Positions 8,466 through 16,686 of a DNA stretch of 27,401 nt are shown piece after piece. Source of the DNA: Paludibacteraceae bacterium (GTDB lineage Bacteria > Bacteroidota > Bacteroidia > Bacteroidales > Paludibacteraceae); contig JAEDFN010000020.1 of the NCBI GenBank assembly GCA_016292775.1, positions 1 to 27,401 of the forward strand, in the 5' to 3' direction. Each line of letters begins with the position of its first letter. Positions within the stretch are counted from its first letter, which is position 1. The position numbers were made by a program, and so were the translations under genes. The notes under the pieces are model-generated. The model searched no databases. It was not told the origin of the DNA and worked only from the letters and a program-made list of their open reading frames with translations.

Positions 8466-9710
8466 TTATATTTTAGCGTTGTCATTGATATCATTAACAT
8501 GATAAGCAGTGTACCAAGAAGCGAGGGCACCCATGGCGATAACTACAAGAACAACCATCACTACATCCGACCAATATAAGTCGACAGGATAAACAGTAGA
8601 GAGATACCCGTCGCCCATTTTCAGCCATCCGAATTTATCTTGTAGCAACACGATAATCACGCCAAAAAAAGTACCGCAAAGAGTACCTAATAAGGAAATA
8701 CCACAGCCTTGCACAAAGAATAATTTTTTTATTCTTGAAGGAGTGGCTCCGAGTGCCTTAAAAAGAGAAATATCCTCTCTCTTTTCTATAACAATCATCG
8801 ACAAAGAGCCGATGATATTAAAAGAGGCGATAAGCAGGATAAAACTGAGGATTAAAAAAGTAGAGAATTTTTCGATTTTCGAAATCTTATAAAAATCGGC
8901 TTGTTGCTCATATCTATCCAGCACTAAATAATTATCACCGAGCACCTCTTTTATTTTGTTTTTTGTTTTGTTTACAACCCTTTTATCGGTATTGGCATTC
9001 AATTTCGACACTCTGACATCTACATAATTAGCATAATTATCCGGGAGCATATAGGCTCTTCTGACATCGTTAATAGGCAAGATAAAGTACGCTTCATCGT
9101 ATTTATTTTGGAGAGAAGAGAAAATGCCGCTACAGTAGAAAGGGGTTTTAGAGAAATTTGCTTCCGGCCTTGCGGTATTAATTTTTTTATTTTTTGGAGA
9201 AAAGAGGTCGATAGGCATAGAAAGGTCAACGGCAGTTTCCAACTTATGAGCCAATAAAATGCCGATAACACCGTAAATTTCGTCGTTATCCCCATGATTT
9301 AAGGCGAACTCACCATCCCAAAGTAGGCTATCGATTTTAGCTACTGAGGCAAAATTATCATCCACCCCCATCACTTTGGCGGGCGACTGTTTGCCATTTA
9401 CCCCGAGCAGTGCGTCTTGCTCCACTACATTGCACCAAGTTACTACCTCGGCACTATTCATTGCCTTTTGCAATAAAGGGTCATCGACGCGAAAAGAATT
9501 TCCTGTTGCCGGAACAATCTTGAGTTCCGGGTCGAAAGCGGTGAAAGAGTTCTCCACTACCCTCTCAAACCCGTTTAGTACGGAAAGAACGGCAATGAGA
9601 GCCAATGTACCCACTGCTACACCCACAATACTTACGGCAATAATAAGGTTTATAGTATTATGCCTTTTATGAGAAAACAAGTAACGTGTTGTAACAAAGG
9701 GTATAAACAT
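8466..9710 (-). CDS. LolC/LolE-type ABC transporter permease (FtsX family)
   Basis: This 414-residue inner-membrane protein has the LolC/E layout. There is one N-terminal membrane helix (about 20-45), preceded by FVTTRYLFSHKRHNTIN. A large periplasmic MacB-like region with DPELKI and YVDVRVSKL follows, then three C-terminal helices of the FtsX domain with the coupling segment EKREDISLFKALGATPSRIKK. The family extracts lipoproteins from the inner membrane and passes them to LolA, powered by LolD, which is not in this window. It lies 12 bases after rbfA; an rbfA-permease pair is common in Bacteroidales. A single LolC/E-type permease acting as homodimer is possible, but a general FtsX exporter cannot be excluded. 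Confidence 0.85.
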   Translation of the reverse strand: MFIPFVTTRYLFSHKRHNTINLIIAVSIVGVAVGTLALIAVLSVLNGFERVVENSFTAFDPELKIVPATGNSFRVDDPLLQKAMNSAEVVTWCNVVEQDALLGVNGKQSPAKVMGVDDNFASVAKIDSLLWDGEFALNHGDNDEIYGVIGILLAHKLETAVDLSMPIDLFSPKNKKINTARPEANFSKTPFYCSGIFSSLQNKYDEAYFILPINDVRRAYMLPDNYANYVDVRVSKLNANTDKRVVNKTKNKIKEVLGDNYLVLDRYEQQADFYKISKIEKFSTFLILSFILLIASFNIIGSLSMIVIEKREDISLFKALGATPSRIKKLFFVQGCGISLLGTLCGTFFGVIIVLLQDKFGWLKMGDGYLSTVYPVDLYWSDVVMVVLVVIAMGALASWYTAYHVNDINDNAKI

Positions 9711-9722
9711 AGCAAAAGAAAT

Positions 9723-10106
9723 TTATTCTTCAGAATTATCGTCATCATCAAGCGGAGCATGGAGGTAAGGGTCCGCTCCTAAAATTTTATCGATATTTGC
9801 AAGTTTATCTATCGATTCATCGAGATAGAAATTGAGCTCCGGTATAATTCTCAATTGATTGCGTAAACGGCGTCCGAGTTCATAACGTATTGCTCCCTTA
9901 TCGGCATTGATACGCTCGATAATTTCGGCGGACTTCTCCGTAGGGAAAATACTGAGATAGATGCGCGAAATACTGAGGTCGGAAGTGATACGAACCTCAG
10001 AAACACTTATGATAACACCTTGAATTTGACGCCCGTAATGAACAAAAATATCGCCAAACTCTTTTTGTAATAATCTTGAAATTTTTTCTTGTCGTGTAGA
10101 CTGCAT
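9723..10106 (-). CDS. rbfA: Ribosome-binding factor A
   Basis: This 127-residue protein matches RbfA in length and blocks: an N-terminal RQEKISRLLQKEFGDIF, the KH-fold core VRITSDLSISRIYLSIFP, ELGRRLRNQLRI, and the C-terminal signature PELNFYLDESID. RbfA binds the 30S subunit near the 5' end of 16S rRNA and helps its late maturation and cold adaptation. A TAACTTTG sequence on the minus strand (10130-10137) could be the -7 element of its own promoter, 24 bases before the start. The acidic tail (DDDDNSEE) is unremarkable. It precedes the Lol permease by 12 bases. Confidence 0.95.
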   Translation of the reverse strand: MQSTRQEKISRLLQKEFGDIFVHYGRQIQGVIISVSEVRITSDLSISRIYLSIFPTEKSAEIIERINADKGAIRYELGRRLRNQLRIIPELNFYLDESIDKLANIDKILGADPYLHAPLDDDDNSEE

Positions 10107-10129
10107 AATACGTGTAAATTAATAATTGG

Positions 10130-10137
10130 CAAAGTTA
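10130..10137 (-). promoter_or_regulatory. Possible -7 promoter element for rbfA
   Basis: The minus strand reads TAACTTTG, matching the Bacteroidetes TAnnTTTG element; a second match, TAATTTTG, lies next to it upstream. No clear TTTG -33 box was found at 19-21 bases, so the call is weak. Confidence 0.4.
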
Positions 10138-10153
10138 CAAAATTACCTTGGAA

Positions 10154-10181
10154 TAGCACTTGAAAAGGTGCAAAAAAGTGC
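10154..10181 (-). terminator. Weak stem-loop between xseB and rbfA
   Basis: The inverted repeat AGCACTT / AAGTGCT (7 base pairs) is separated by a purine-rich loop, just after the xseB stop. It is followed on the plus strand by TTTATTATT, but not by a T run on the minus strand. It could attenuate readthrough from xseAB into rbfA, or may be incidental. Confidence 0.3.
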
Positions 10182-10186
10182 TTTTA

Positions 10187-10375
10187 TTATTCCTTTTCGG
10201 CTTCTGTAAGTATGTTGTTTACCTCATTCTGCACTTTAGTGAGCATTTCTCGGCACTCTTTTATCAATAAAGAGGCCTCTTTTACCTTTTCTGAAAGCAT
10301 ATCGACAGATAATTTACCCGTCTCGATATCATTCACTATCTGCTCTAATTTACCTATTTTCTCTTCGTATTTCAT
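10187..10375 (-). CDS. xseB: Exodeoxyribonuclease VII small subunit
   Basis: This 62-residue protein has the XseB helical pattern: YEEKIGKLEQIVNDIETGKL followed by a second coiled helix (SEKVKEASLLIKECREML). XseB binds the C-terminal helices of XseA, and the complex degrades single-stranded DNA from both ends. It sits 36 bases downstream of xseA in the usual order. The length is normal for Bacteroidetes and no oddity is seen. Confidence 0.92.
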   Translation of the reverse strand: MKYEEKIGKLEQIVNDIETGKLSVDMLSEKVKEASLLIKECREMLTKVQNEVNNILTEAEKE

Positions 10376-10411
10376 AGTTATAAAACTTTCATAATAGAAT
10401 GGTTAATAACG

Positions 10412-11662
10412 TTATTGGATATGTTTGTCAACTTGGATGGGTGTACTGATTACCTCACCATCGAAAAAAGTCGATTTCATCGGGATATTTTCTACGATTT
10501 GCGAGGCGGAAGTAATTATTTTTCCACCTTGAGAAGTAAGCGTATAGCCCTTTTGCAGCAAATTCATAGGGTTTAAAAGGTTTACTTTCGTTTCTAAGAC
10601 ATTTAATTTCGAGAGAATATTATCGAGATAAGCGGAAGACAATCGCGGTAAGAGGCGGTAATATTCCGCTAACATCGACTCTTTACGCACTAAAAAGCCA
10701 TTTACGGAAGAGGCGATACTCAAAGAGAGATTGCCAATTTTAGCATTTTCGTTCACCATACGAGTAGTAACGGCATTAGAAAAACGATTCTCTAACGAGG
10801 TGAGAGTATTAAGAGCGGAAAGGGAAAGGTTTAAGATAAATTCTGCAGCGGCGGTAGGGGTTTTAACACTGCGAGCAGCCACTAAATCGAGGATTGTATT
10901 ATCGCGTAAATGGCCGATTCCAACGATAACAGGCAAAGGGAATAATGCAATTTCGCGAGCTATTGCCTCACTATCAAAAGCCTGCAAATCGGTGGTAGAA
11001 CCTCCTCCGCGAATCATCACCACTATGTCGAATTCATCCATGCGAGATTGAATTTGCTTTAAAGCAGCGATAATATCGGTCTCTGTATTGTCACCCTGCA
11101 TGGAAGAGCGAAAAAGAGTGACATTATAAGCAAAACCGTAGTTATTATCATAAAGCTGATGAACGAAATCGCCATATCCGGCAGCGGTATTACTGGAAAT
11201 TACGGCAATATTTTTTGGTAATATTGGTAAAGGACGTAAAGAATTCAATTTTATGAGTCCCTCTTCCGTCAGTCGTTTGATAATTTCTAATTTACGTCGC
11301 TGAATATCCCCGACGGTAAAAACGGGGTCGATATCGATAATATTCACCGACATACCATATACTTCATGAAATTGCACTTCACAGCAAAAAAGTATGGATA
11401 TTCCCGCCTTGAGTTCTGAATCAGTAACATTCACAAAACGAGAATGGATTTCATTATATCTTGATGCCCAGATAGTTGCCCGTTGTCGAGCAATAATATT
11501 ATCATTCTGCACGGATTTCTCAACGAGCTCTAAATAGCAATGCCCGGAAGCGTTATGAGAAACGCTACTCACCTCGGCGGTAACCCAAATCGGAGAAGGC
11601 AGTGCCATACGCAATTGCCGAGAAATGTAGTTGTTCAATTCATAAAGCGACTTATATTTCAT
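10412..11662 (-). CDS. xseA: Exodeoxyribonuclease VII large subunit
   Basis: This 416-residue protein starts with an OB-fold DNA-binding domain (about 1-100: PIWVTAEVSSVSHNASGHCYLEL), then the catalytic domain with IAVISSNTAAGYGDF, MIRGGGSTTDLQAFDSE and IVGIGHLRDNTILDLVAARS, the family signature with the conserved Gly-His and Asp. A helical C-terminal part, where XseB binds, follows, and GYTLTSQGGKII near the end is also typical. It functions in the cytosol in DNA repair and recombination. It lies 31 bases after the S8 protease stop. Confidence 0.95.
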   Translation of the reverse strand: MKYKSLYELNNYISRQLRMALPSPIWVTAEVSSVSHNASGHCYLELVEKSVQNDNIIARQRATIWASRYNEIHSRFVNVTDSELKAGISILFCCEVQFHEVYGMSVNIIDIDPVFTVGDIQRRKLEIIKRLTEEGLIKLNSLRPLPILPKNIAVISSNTAAGYGDFVHQLYDNNYGFAYNVTLFRSSMQGDNTETDIIAALKQIQSRMDEFDIVVMIRGGGSTTDLQAFDSEAIAREIALFPLPVIVGIGHLRDNTILDLVAARSVKTPTAAAEFILNLSLSALNTLTSLENRFSNAVTTRMVNENAKIGNLSLSIASSVNGFLVRKESMLAEYYRLLPRLSSAYLDNILSKLNVLETKVNLLNPMNLLQKGYTLTSQGGKIITSASQIVENIPMKSTFFDGEVISTPIQVDKHIQ

Positions 11663-11693
11663 AATTCAAACAGAGAAGCAAAAAAGTGCGGAT

Positions 11694-13280
11694 TCATCGA
11701 TAGATATACTTGTAGACCTTAGGCCCGTTTTGAGTTTTCAACATCAACACATACATTCCTTTTGCAGAGTTCAAACTTACCTTATCGCCATTGGAAATAA
11801 TTCCGCTATAAACGATACGGCCATAAATATCATACACTGCCAACTCGGAATTATCAGTAATATTTACAAAAGAGAAACCATCGGGCAAAACTACTAACTC
11901 AGAATTTTCATCTTGAGGAGTAGCGACATCGGAATATAGAGCAAACACTCTATAGGCATCAGGGATACCATAACCGATACTATCATTAGGGGAGTAATAA
12001 TTAGATGCGCTACGAATAATATTATCGAATAAAGTCCAAGGAGTAACATTAGGCATAGCCGACATCAAAGAAGCCACCATACCTGCAGCAATAGGAGTTG
12101 CAAAAGAGGTTCCTGAAGATTGATAAAGATTATTATCCGAAGCTGCCACCACAACACCATATCCGCAAGTGGATATCTCGGGTTTGACTCTACCATCGGC
12201 AGAAGGACCGCAAGAGCTGAAAGGGGCATAAATATTAACGGTATCCACAGCGCCTACAGCCATAACGCCGATTCCATCGGAAGGAACAGAGAGGTAATGC
12301 CATGGATTATATGCATCATTACCCGCAGCATTTAGTACAAAAATGCCCTTTTGTACAGCCATAGTAGCCACTTTCGATGCACGAGTAGTATTACCATCAA
12401 GCATATCATAGGTATAACTCATTGAGTCGACATCAAAAGTGGTATATCCCAGAGAGGCGGTAATGATATCGACGCCAAGACTATCAGCTCGCTCTACGGC
12501 AACGCAATAATAGTCGGTTTCATCGGGATATTCTACCTCTCCATTCTCGGTTCGGAAGCAATAAAAAGAAGCATCGGGAGCAGCACCGACAAAAAGTCCG
12601 GGACTATTTGCCGCCATCGTACTCATTACAGAAGAGCCGTGAGAACCGTCGTAATCAGGAAATTGATGTTTGTTAAGAACAAAATCATAATAATCCAACA
12701 GTCGTCCCGAAGCTAATAGCGAGTCAAAAACAGCCATATCATAAAGACCTTGAAAACCACCATCAAGCACCGCGATATGAATTCCCGCACCGCGATAACC
12801 TAAACCATGCAATTTAATAAGATTTATTTGCTCAAGTTGGAGTCTGCCATATCCCGCATTTTGAAAGAGAAGCGGTTTTATCGGTGAAACCGGTGATTGT
12901 TGACGGCTGAAAGCGGGTGTTTCGGCAGGCTTGGTTAGTTCTATTTTCGAGACAAAAGGGAGCGTTTGCACACTGATAGCCTGAGATTTTGTTGCTTTAA
13001 TCACCGCACCATTAAGCCATTTCAACGGATATATAACCAAAGCACCGGTTTGGCGTACGCCATTAAGATAAGTAGGAGATACCGGCAAATCGGTAGAATC
13101 CAAAGGAACGGAAAATTTTTGGCGGCGCAGAATAGCCCTATCACTCAAAAAATCTTCCGGTTTTGATAGAGAAAAAGGAGTTCCTTGTTTATCAACAAAT
13201 TGGACATAATAGGTGCTTTTCTGCCCATAAACGGTAAGAAAAAGAAAGAAAACGAAAATAACAGAGGCAAATCGATTCAT
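11694..13280 (-). CDS. Subtilisin-like S8 protease with T9SS sorting domain
   Basis: This 528-residue protein has a signal peptide (about 1-19, ending TVYGQ) and a propeptide-like region. The S8 catalytic domain (about 160-450) shows Asp173 in AVLDGG, His214 in DGSHGSS, the oxyanion Asn321 in AAGN, and Ser392 in SSGTSFATP. Residues about 468-528 form a type A C-terminal sorting domain (AVYDIYGRIVYSG, GMYVLMLK), the signal for type IX secretion. It is thus predicted to be secreted or anchored at the cell surface as an active endopeptidase. It sits between mnmA and xseA with short gaps (39 and 31 bases); no functional link to them is evident. Confidence 0.92.
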   Translation of the reverse strand: MNRFASVIFVFFLFLTVYGQKSTYYVQFVDKQGTPFSLSKPEDFLSDRAILRRQKFSVPLDSTDLPVSPTYLNGVRQTGALVIYPLKWLNGAVIKATKSQAISVQTLPFVSKIELTKPAETPAFSRQQSPVSPIKPLLFQNAGYGRLQLEQINLIKLHGLGYRGAGIHIAVLDGGFQGLYDMAVFDSLLASGRLLDYYDFVLNKHQFPDYDGSHGSSVMSTMAANSPGLFVGAAPDASFYCFRTENGEVEYPDETDYYCVAVERADSLGVDIITASLGYTTFDVDSMSYTYDMLDGNTTRASKVATMAVQKGIFVLNAAGNDAYNPWHYLSVPSDGIGVMAVGAVDTVNIYAPFSSCGPSADGRVKPEISTCGYGVVVAASDNNLYQSSGTSFATPIAAGMVASLMSAMPNVTPWTLFDNIIRSASNYYSPNDSIGYGIPDAYRVFALYSDVATPQDENSELVVLPDGFSFVNITDNSELAVYDIYGRIVYSGIISNGDKVSLNSAKGMYVLMLKTQNGPKVYKYIYR

Positions 13281-13319
13281 AAAGATTTGTATTATAGATT
13301 TAAAAGAAGTATCGAGTTA

Positions 13320-14435
13320 CTATTCAACCACGCTATTTGCGATAATCACGCCACCACCGAGGACGTCGACAAAATCGTCTCCGGTATAGAAAACCGCACT
13401 TTGGCCCGGGGTAATGCTATCTATCGGGTCGACAAACTCTACACGAGCGATACCATCGGCATGATGAAACAAGCGAGCAAGAGCGGCTTTTGAGCGATAA
13501 CGCACCTTTACAGCAACCTCAAAACCATCGGTGAAATCGGCATATTTCATCATATTCAGCTGATTGACGTAGCAATAATGAGATTGCAAATCCTCACGAG
13601 TACCCAACATCACCTCATTACGTTCGGCATTGATATTTATCACAAATCGCGGTTCTCCGAATGCCACTCCGAGTCCCTTTCGCTGACCGATAGTATAATT
13701 AGGAAAACCCTTATGCTTTCCGATAATTTTTCCCGATGGATCCACGAAATTTCCATCCTTACAGAGTTTGTCGAAATCCTTTACATTCTCGGAAAGGAAA
13801 TGGCGATAGTCATTGTCGGGGATAAAGCAAATTTCTTGACTTTCACCCTTCTTTGACAACTTTTCATATCCGGCGTCAAAAGCCATTTTTCTCACCTCGG
13901 GTTTAGTGAGATTTCCGAGAGGAAAAACGGTATGAGCAAGATCGTATTGCGAAAGTTTCCAAAGGAAATAGGTTTGGTCTTTAGCCAAATCCACACCACA
14001 TTGGAGGAAATATCTACCCTCATCGGTTTTAGAAATCCGAGCATAATGCCCGGTAGCTATAGTATCACACCCCAATTCGGCAGCTATCTCCATCAGTTTT
14101 CCCCACTTGATATTGGAATTACACACCACACAAGGATTTGGGGTGCGGCCATGCATATATTCTTCGATGAAATCGGCAATAACAGAAGATTTAAACTCCT
14201 CTCGAATATCCAGAATATGATGAGGGAAACCCATTGATTCGGCAAGAGCCTTTGCCTCAAAAATAGAATCTACCGAGCAGCAACCCTTCTCTTTGGCAAG
14301 ACAAGAGTCGGATATTTGATCAAAAGTACGATAAGTGGCTCCTATCAAAGAGTATCCTTGATTTTTTAATATCATGGCAGCAATAGAACTGTCTATACCG
14401 CCACTCATAGCCATCAATATTTTTTTAGAATTCAT
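13320..14435 (-). CDS. mnmA: tRNA-specific 2-thiouridylase MnmA
   Basis: The frame is open to 14498, but the ATG at 14433-14435 gives MNSKKILMAMSGGIDSS, the canonical start, and a promoter lies just upstream. The 371-residue product has the PP-loop SGGIDSS (11-17), the catalytic Cys in TPNPCVVCN (C102), ATGHYAR, GESQEICFIP with the second Cys (C203), and GQRKGLGV. MnmA adenylates U34 of Lys, Glu and Gln tRNAs and inserts sulfur to make s2U. An extra Cys pair in KEKGCCSVD is also common in Bacteroidetes members. It is the first gene of the minus-strand string that runs to the window start. Confidence 0.95.
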   Translation of the reverse strand: MNSKKILMAMSGGIDSSIAAMILKNQGYSLIGATYRTFDQISDSCLAKEKGCCSVDSIFEAKALAESMGFPHHILDIREEFKSSVIADFIEEYMHGRTPNPCVVCNSNIKWGKLMEIAAELGCDTIATGHYARISKTDEGRYFLQCGVDLAKDQTYFLWKLSQYDLAHTVFPLGNLTKPEVRKMAFDAGYEKLSKKGESQEICFIPDNDYRHFLSENVKDFDKLCKDGNFVDPSGKIIGKHKGFPNYTIGQRKGLGVAFGEPRFVININAERNEVMLGTREDLQSHYCYVNQLNMMKYADFTDGFEVAVKVRYRSKAALARLFHHADGIARVEFVDPIDSITPGQSAVFYTGDDFVDVLGGGVIIANSVVE

Positions 14436-14453
14436 AACAGATACATTATTTCG

Positions 14454-14484
14454 CAAAAGTAATATTTTTTTACGTAACAGGCAA
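14454..14484 (-). promoter_or_regulatory. Promoter of mnmA (Bacteroidetes type)
   Basis: On the minus strand TACTTTTG (14454-14461) matches the TAnnTTTG -7 element, with TTG (14482-14484) 20 bases upstream as a -33 element. The predicted transcript starts a few bases before the chosen ATG at 14435, which supports that start over 14498. Confidence 0.6.
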
Positions 14485-14582
14485 GAATAAATAAACATTT
14501 TAAGTCATTTACTCCATTTCATCATATCCGGTTATGCTTTGACTTGTAAGCGACTCCCCATTATTACCCAACCTCCGTCGCG

Positions 14583-14705
14583 ATGAGGACAACTAAAAAG
14601 TGGTTCTTATCGAGGAAAAATTCACAATCGGAAGGAATACTGCTTCCATTTGCCCAAGAATCATCTGAAAAGGACAAAATACTAATTTATGAGAGAAGCG
14701 AATAA
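14583..14705 (+). pseudogene. Possible tail of an MntA-like nucleotidyltransferase
   Basis: A 40-codon plus-strand frame ends EKDKILIYERSE and its last 17 bases overlap the start of the hepT relic. That matches how mntA precedes hepT, and a KxLIYE-type tail is plausible for the nucleotidyltransferase. The GSxxxD catalytic part is absent. The identity rests mainly on context and is weak; the frame may be chance. Confidence 0.3.
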
Positions 14706-14766
14706 AGACATAATCAGGCTGGAGCATATCGTTCAAGCCATTGAAAGAATCAAACGTTATATTTAA
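14689..14766 (+). pseudogene. hepT (DUF86) 5' relic
   Basis: ATG at 14689 opens a 25-residue frame starting MREANKDIIRLEHIVQAIER and ending in TAA at 14764-14766. This matches the beginning of Bacteroidetes HepT proteins, which start with MRE...D..RL.HILEAI, the toxin of the HepT-MntA pair. The rest of the usual roughly 110 residues, including the RX4-6H motif, is missing, so it cannot function. It marks another toxin-antitoxin unit destroyed in this island. Confidence 0.5.
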
Positions 14767-14878
14767 GAGTACTATTTCCGATATATTCTTTAATTATTTT
14801 GCTTTTTTGTTTCAAGTTTAATTCTGATGGATTATAATAATCTTCTAGCAATCTATGCCCATCGGATATCCGTTCCCA
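14750..14878 (-). pseudogene. Unidentified C-terminal coding scrap
   Basis: A minus-strand frame without a start codon reads DGHRLLEDYYNPSELNLKQK and on to a stop at 14750-14752. It is in a different frame from the adjacent YD-repeat scrap and has a coding look (charged helix, no low complexity). It may be the tail of a lost toxin or immunity gene. I do not recognise it. Confidence 0.3.
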
Positions 14879-15053
14879 TTAACTTTTGATTAGCCGTTTG
14901 CTGAGAGATTATATTCCCTGCTAAATCATACTTCCGTGTAGTGATACCTGCATCGGGATGCGCTCGAAATATTTTGTGTCCAAATACATCATACGTATAT
15001 ATTGTTTTACACCCCATAACTATTTGATTTCCGCTGACTTGCTGCATCGGCAA
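14853..15053 (-). pseudogene. RHS YD-repeat fragment
   Basis: This 66-residue frame contains YD-type repeats: YTYDVFGHKIFRAHPDAG followed by RKYDLAGNIISQQTANQ. Such blocks belong to the barrel-forming body of Bacteroidetes RHS proteins. Here it has no RHS N-terminus and no core or tip after it, and stops at GTDIRWA. The RHS-like frame extends slightly upstream of the first Met and runs into the end of the lipoprotein gene at 15020. It is a relic of a longer RHS gene cut on both sides. Confidence 0.75.
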
Positions 15054-15610
15054 GATGGTAATGGAGTACTATAATGCACAGTTACTTTTCGATAATACCT
15101 CTTTTTGTAGTTGGTCTTACAAAATATATAACAAACGTGAGTACCATCTAAAGTCATTAATCTCTCGTCCTCTGGTTTCAATATTAAATTGTATTTTTTG
15201 AGTTTTTCAATAACATCTGTGGTTAACACCACATTGGGGTTATGCCAAACATACAAGACATTATTTATTTCTGCGTACTCCGTAGGTATCCAAAAGGGAG
15301 GAATACTTCCTTCATTTTCTTTTAGTTCCGATATTAAGAATTTATCAGCTTCATTTATCCAAGGGTACATAGAAATAAAAAACCAATCTGTCGATGTGTA
15401 GGAGATGAGTATATTGACAGCCGACACATTTCTGAGATCTTTGTGCCATTTCAAACTTTTGCTATAATTGGCAATTGCGATGTTTACTGCTTCTTTTGGC
15501 GTCTCTTTACATTCCACATAGTCATAATTTCTGGTGGTACCACAAGAATAGAATATGGTTGTTATAAAGAAAAGAATCAACAATCTTTTAATATTTAATA
15601 GGCGCTCCAT
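15020..15610 (-). CDS. Hypothetical lipoprotein, candidate immunity to the JAB-like RHS tip
   Basis: This 196-residue protein begins MERLLNIKRLLILFFITTIF, then YSCGTT, a lipoprotein signal. No known domain was recognised in the mature part, which is rich in aromatic residues (YTSTDWFFISMYPWINEAD). Its ATG overlaps the end of the upstream RHS gene by 23 bases, the usual position for an immunity gene. The last 10 or so residues (CRCSKSAEIK) are encoded by sequence that in another frame is an RHS YD-repeat scrap, so the native C-terminus was probably replaced by recombination. Function as immunity protein is inferred only from position; it would protect in the periplasm or at the outer membrane. 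Confidence 0.6.
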   Translation of the reverse strand: MERLLNIKRLLILFFITTIFYSCGTTRNYDYVECKETPKEAVNIAIANYSKSLKWHKDLRNVSAVNILISYTSTDWFFISMYPWINEADKFLISELKENEGSIPPFWIPTEYAEINNVLYVWHNPNVVLTTDVIEKLKKYNLILKPEDERLMTLDGTHVCYIFCKTNYKKRYYRKVTVHYSTPLPSCRCSKSAEIK

Positions 15611-16553
15611 AATTGTGTAAAATTAAAAATAGTATATCTTTACCTGGATTTTTGCTGATCATCTGGTTTTTAAAAGGAATGTCATAATTCTCAGATGGTT
15701 GTATTGCCTCAGAATAACCAGCATGTCCATGAGTGTGAAAATGTTGTATATTTTGGTATCCTTCAGGAAATGTAAATGTGTTCGTATTGCTTCTATTGTA
15801 CGAATTATTTTTATAGGAATCAAAATGTACTACTTTATAATTATATGTATACCCAGAAATCTCCACACCTGCAACTTTATCTAGAAGAAGAGCAAATTTA
15901 AAATAATCAGCTATAGTAGAACTAGTTTGATTTAAAACAAAAGTTTTGCCACTTTGCTTTATATTCAGTCCATCAGATAATATTCCTTTTGCTATTTTGC
16001 CGTCTGTATTTCTATAGACCGAATAAAATTTCTGAATTGGTTTTTCGTCTTTATCTTTCTTGGACCTGTAGTACTTCGGCTCATATTCTCCTGTTTCCCT
16101 ATTGTATTTGTACTTCCCTATTTGATCAAAATTATCATTTGTTTTTTCTTGCAATACAAAATCCCCGGTCTTATGATCATAGCGATAATTATCTCTACCA
16201 TCAGGATCTATGAACATAATTGGATTCCATGAGCAATACGCATAAGGCGAAATCCATGGATACTTACCCGCTAACGGGTCAACGGACAGCCATGTTCCTC
16301 CAAGCCACCAGTACCTCGCGCCAAAGAAATCATATCCACTTTCTGCGTCTCGCTCTTTACCCGTGAACTTATACCGCTCGTCATAGCCATAGTGAACTTG
16401 GTTGTCGATGAGTTCTCCATAAGGTGCATAGTGGATGTACTGAATCGGAGCACCGGTATAGTCCGTTATCCAATAGGCACTTCCGAGGTGGTCTCCGTGG
16501 TAGAAATAGACTTCACCCTCTTTGCTATTTACTTTGGTGTTTTTATCTATCAA
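15588..16553 (-). CDS. Truncated RHS core with a JAB/JAMM-like toxin tip
   Basis: The frame starts at a TTG (16553) preceded by a stop, so the RHS body is missing. Residues about 15-120 are the conserved RHS core end: VYFYHGDHLGSA, YDERYKFTGKERDAESGYDFFGARYW, WLSVDPLAGKYP and NPIMFIDPDGR. After DPDGR (to 120) a unique tip of about 200 residues follows. It has a Glu in GVEISGY (E231), HFHTHGHAG (H273, H275), then PSENYD (S287, D291). That spacing recalls JAB/MPN metallopeptidase folds used as RHS tips, though the HxH-to-Asp distance is longer than the classic JAMM motif. Without the N-terminal shell it probably serves as a spare tip cassette or is silent. A lipoprotein gene overlaps its end. 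Confidence 0.7.
   Translation of the reverse strand: MIDKNTKVNSKEGEVYFYHGDHLGSAYWITDYTGAPIQYIHYAPYGELIDNQVHYGYDERYKFTGKERDAESGYDFFGARYWWLGGTWLSVDPLAGKYPWISPYAYCSWNPIMFIDPDGRDNYRYDHKTGDFVLQEKTNDNFDQIGKYKYNRETGEYEPKYYRSKKDKDEKPIQKFYSVYRNTDGKIAKGILSDGLNIKQSGKTFVLNQTSSTIADYFKFALLLDKVAGVEISGYTYNYKVVHFDSYKNNSYNRSNTNTFTFPEGYQNIQHFHTHGHAGYSEAIQPSENYDIPFKNQMISKNPGKDILFLILHNYGAPIKY
16198..16509 (-). repeat. RHS core repeat, copy 1
   Basis: This 312-base stretch encodes the end of the conserved RHS core up to DPDG and aligns without gaps to 19898-20209, also on the minus strand. By eye about three quarters or more of the bases match. Sequences diverge fully on the tip side. It can serve as a recombination site for tip exchange. 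Confidence 0.75.
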
Positions 16554-16686
16554 ATGAAATAACTAATAATATTATATACGTGGTTGCTTTTTCTCATTTT
16601 CGATGCATCTTGAACATATAACCGTTTCTAATAGCCTGTTGATCAGCAGGAAAGTCTGACTGTGACATCGTCGTAATTAAATGATA
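16554..16686. other. Spacer between orphan immunity gene and truncated RHS
   Basis: No gene is called here. On the minus strand a short frame beginning MSQSDFPADQQAIRNGYMF and ending after 24 residues is visible at about 16597-16671, but it matches nothing I know. The region holds the break that removed the upstream part of the RHS gene at 15588-16553. Confidence 0.3.

Noticed and set aside
14436..14498. Upstream extension of mnmA to 14498
   Set aside because: The extra residues do not match MnmA and would lie upstream of the predicted transcription start.
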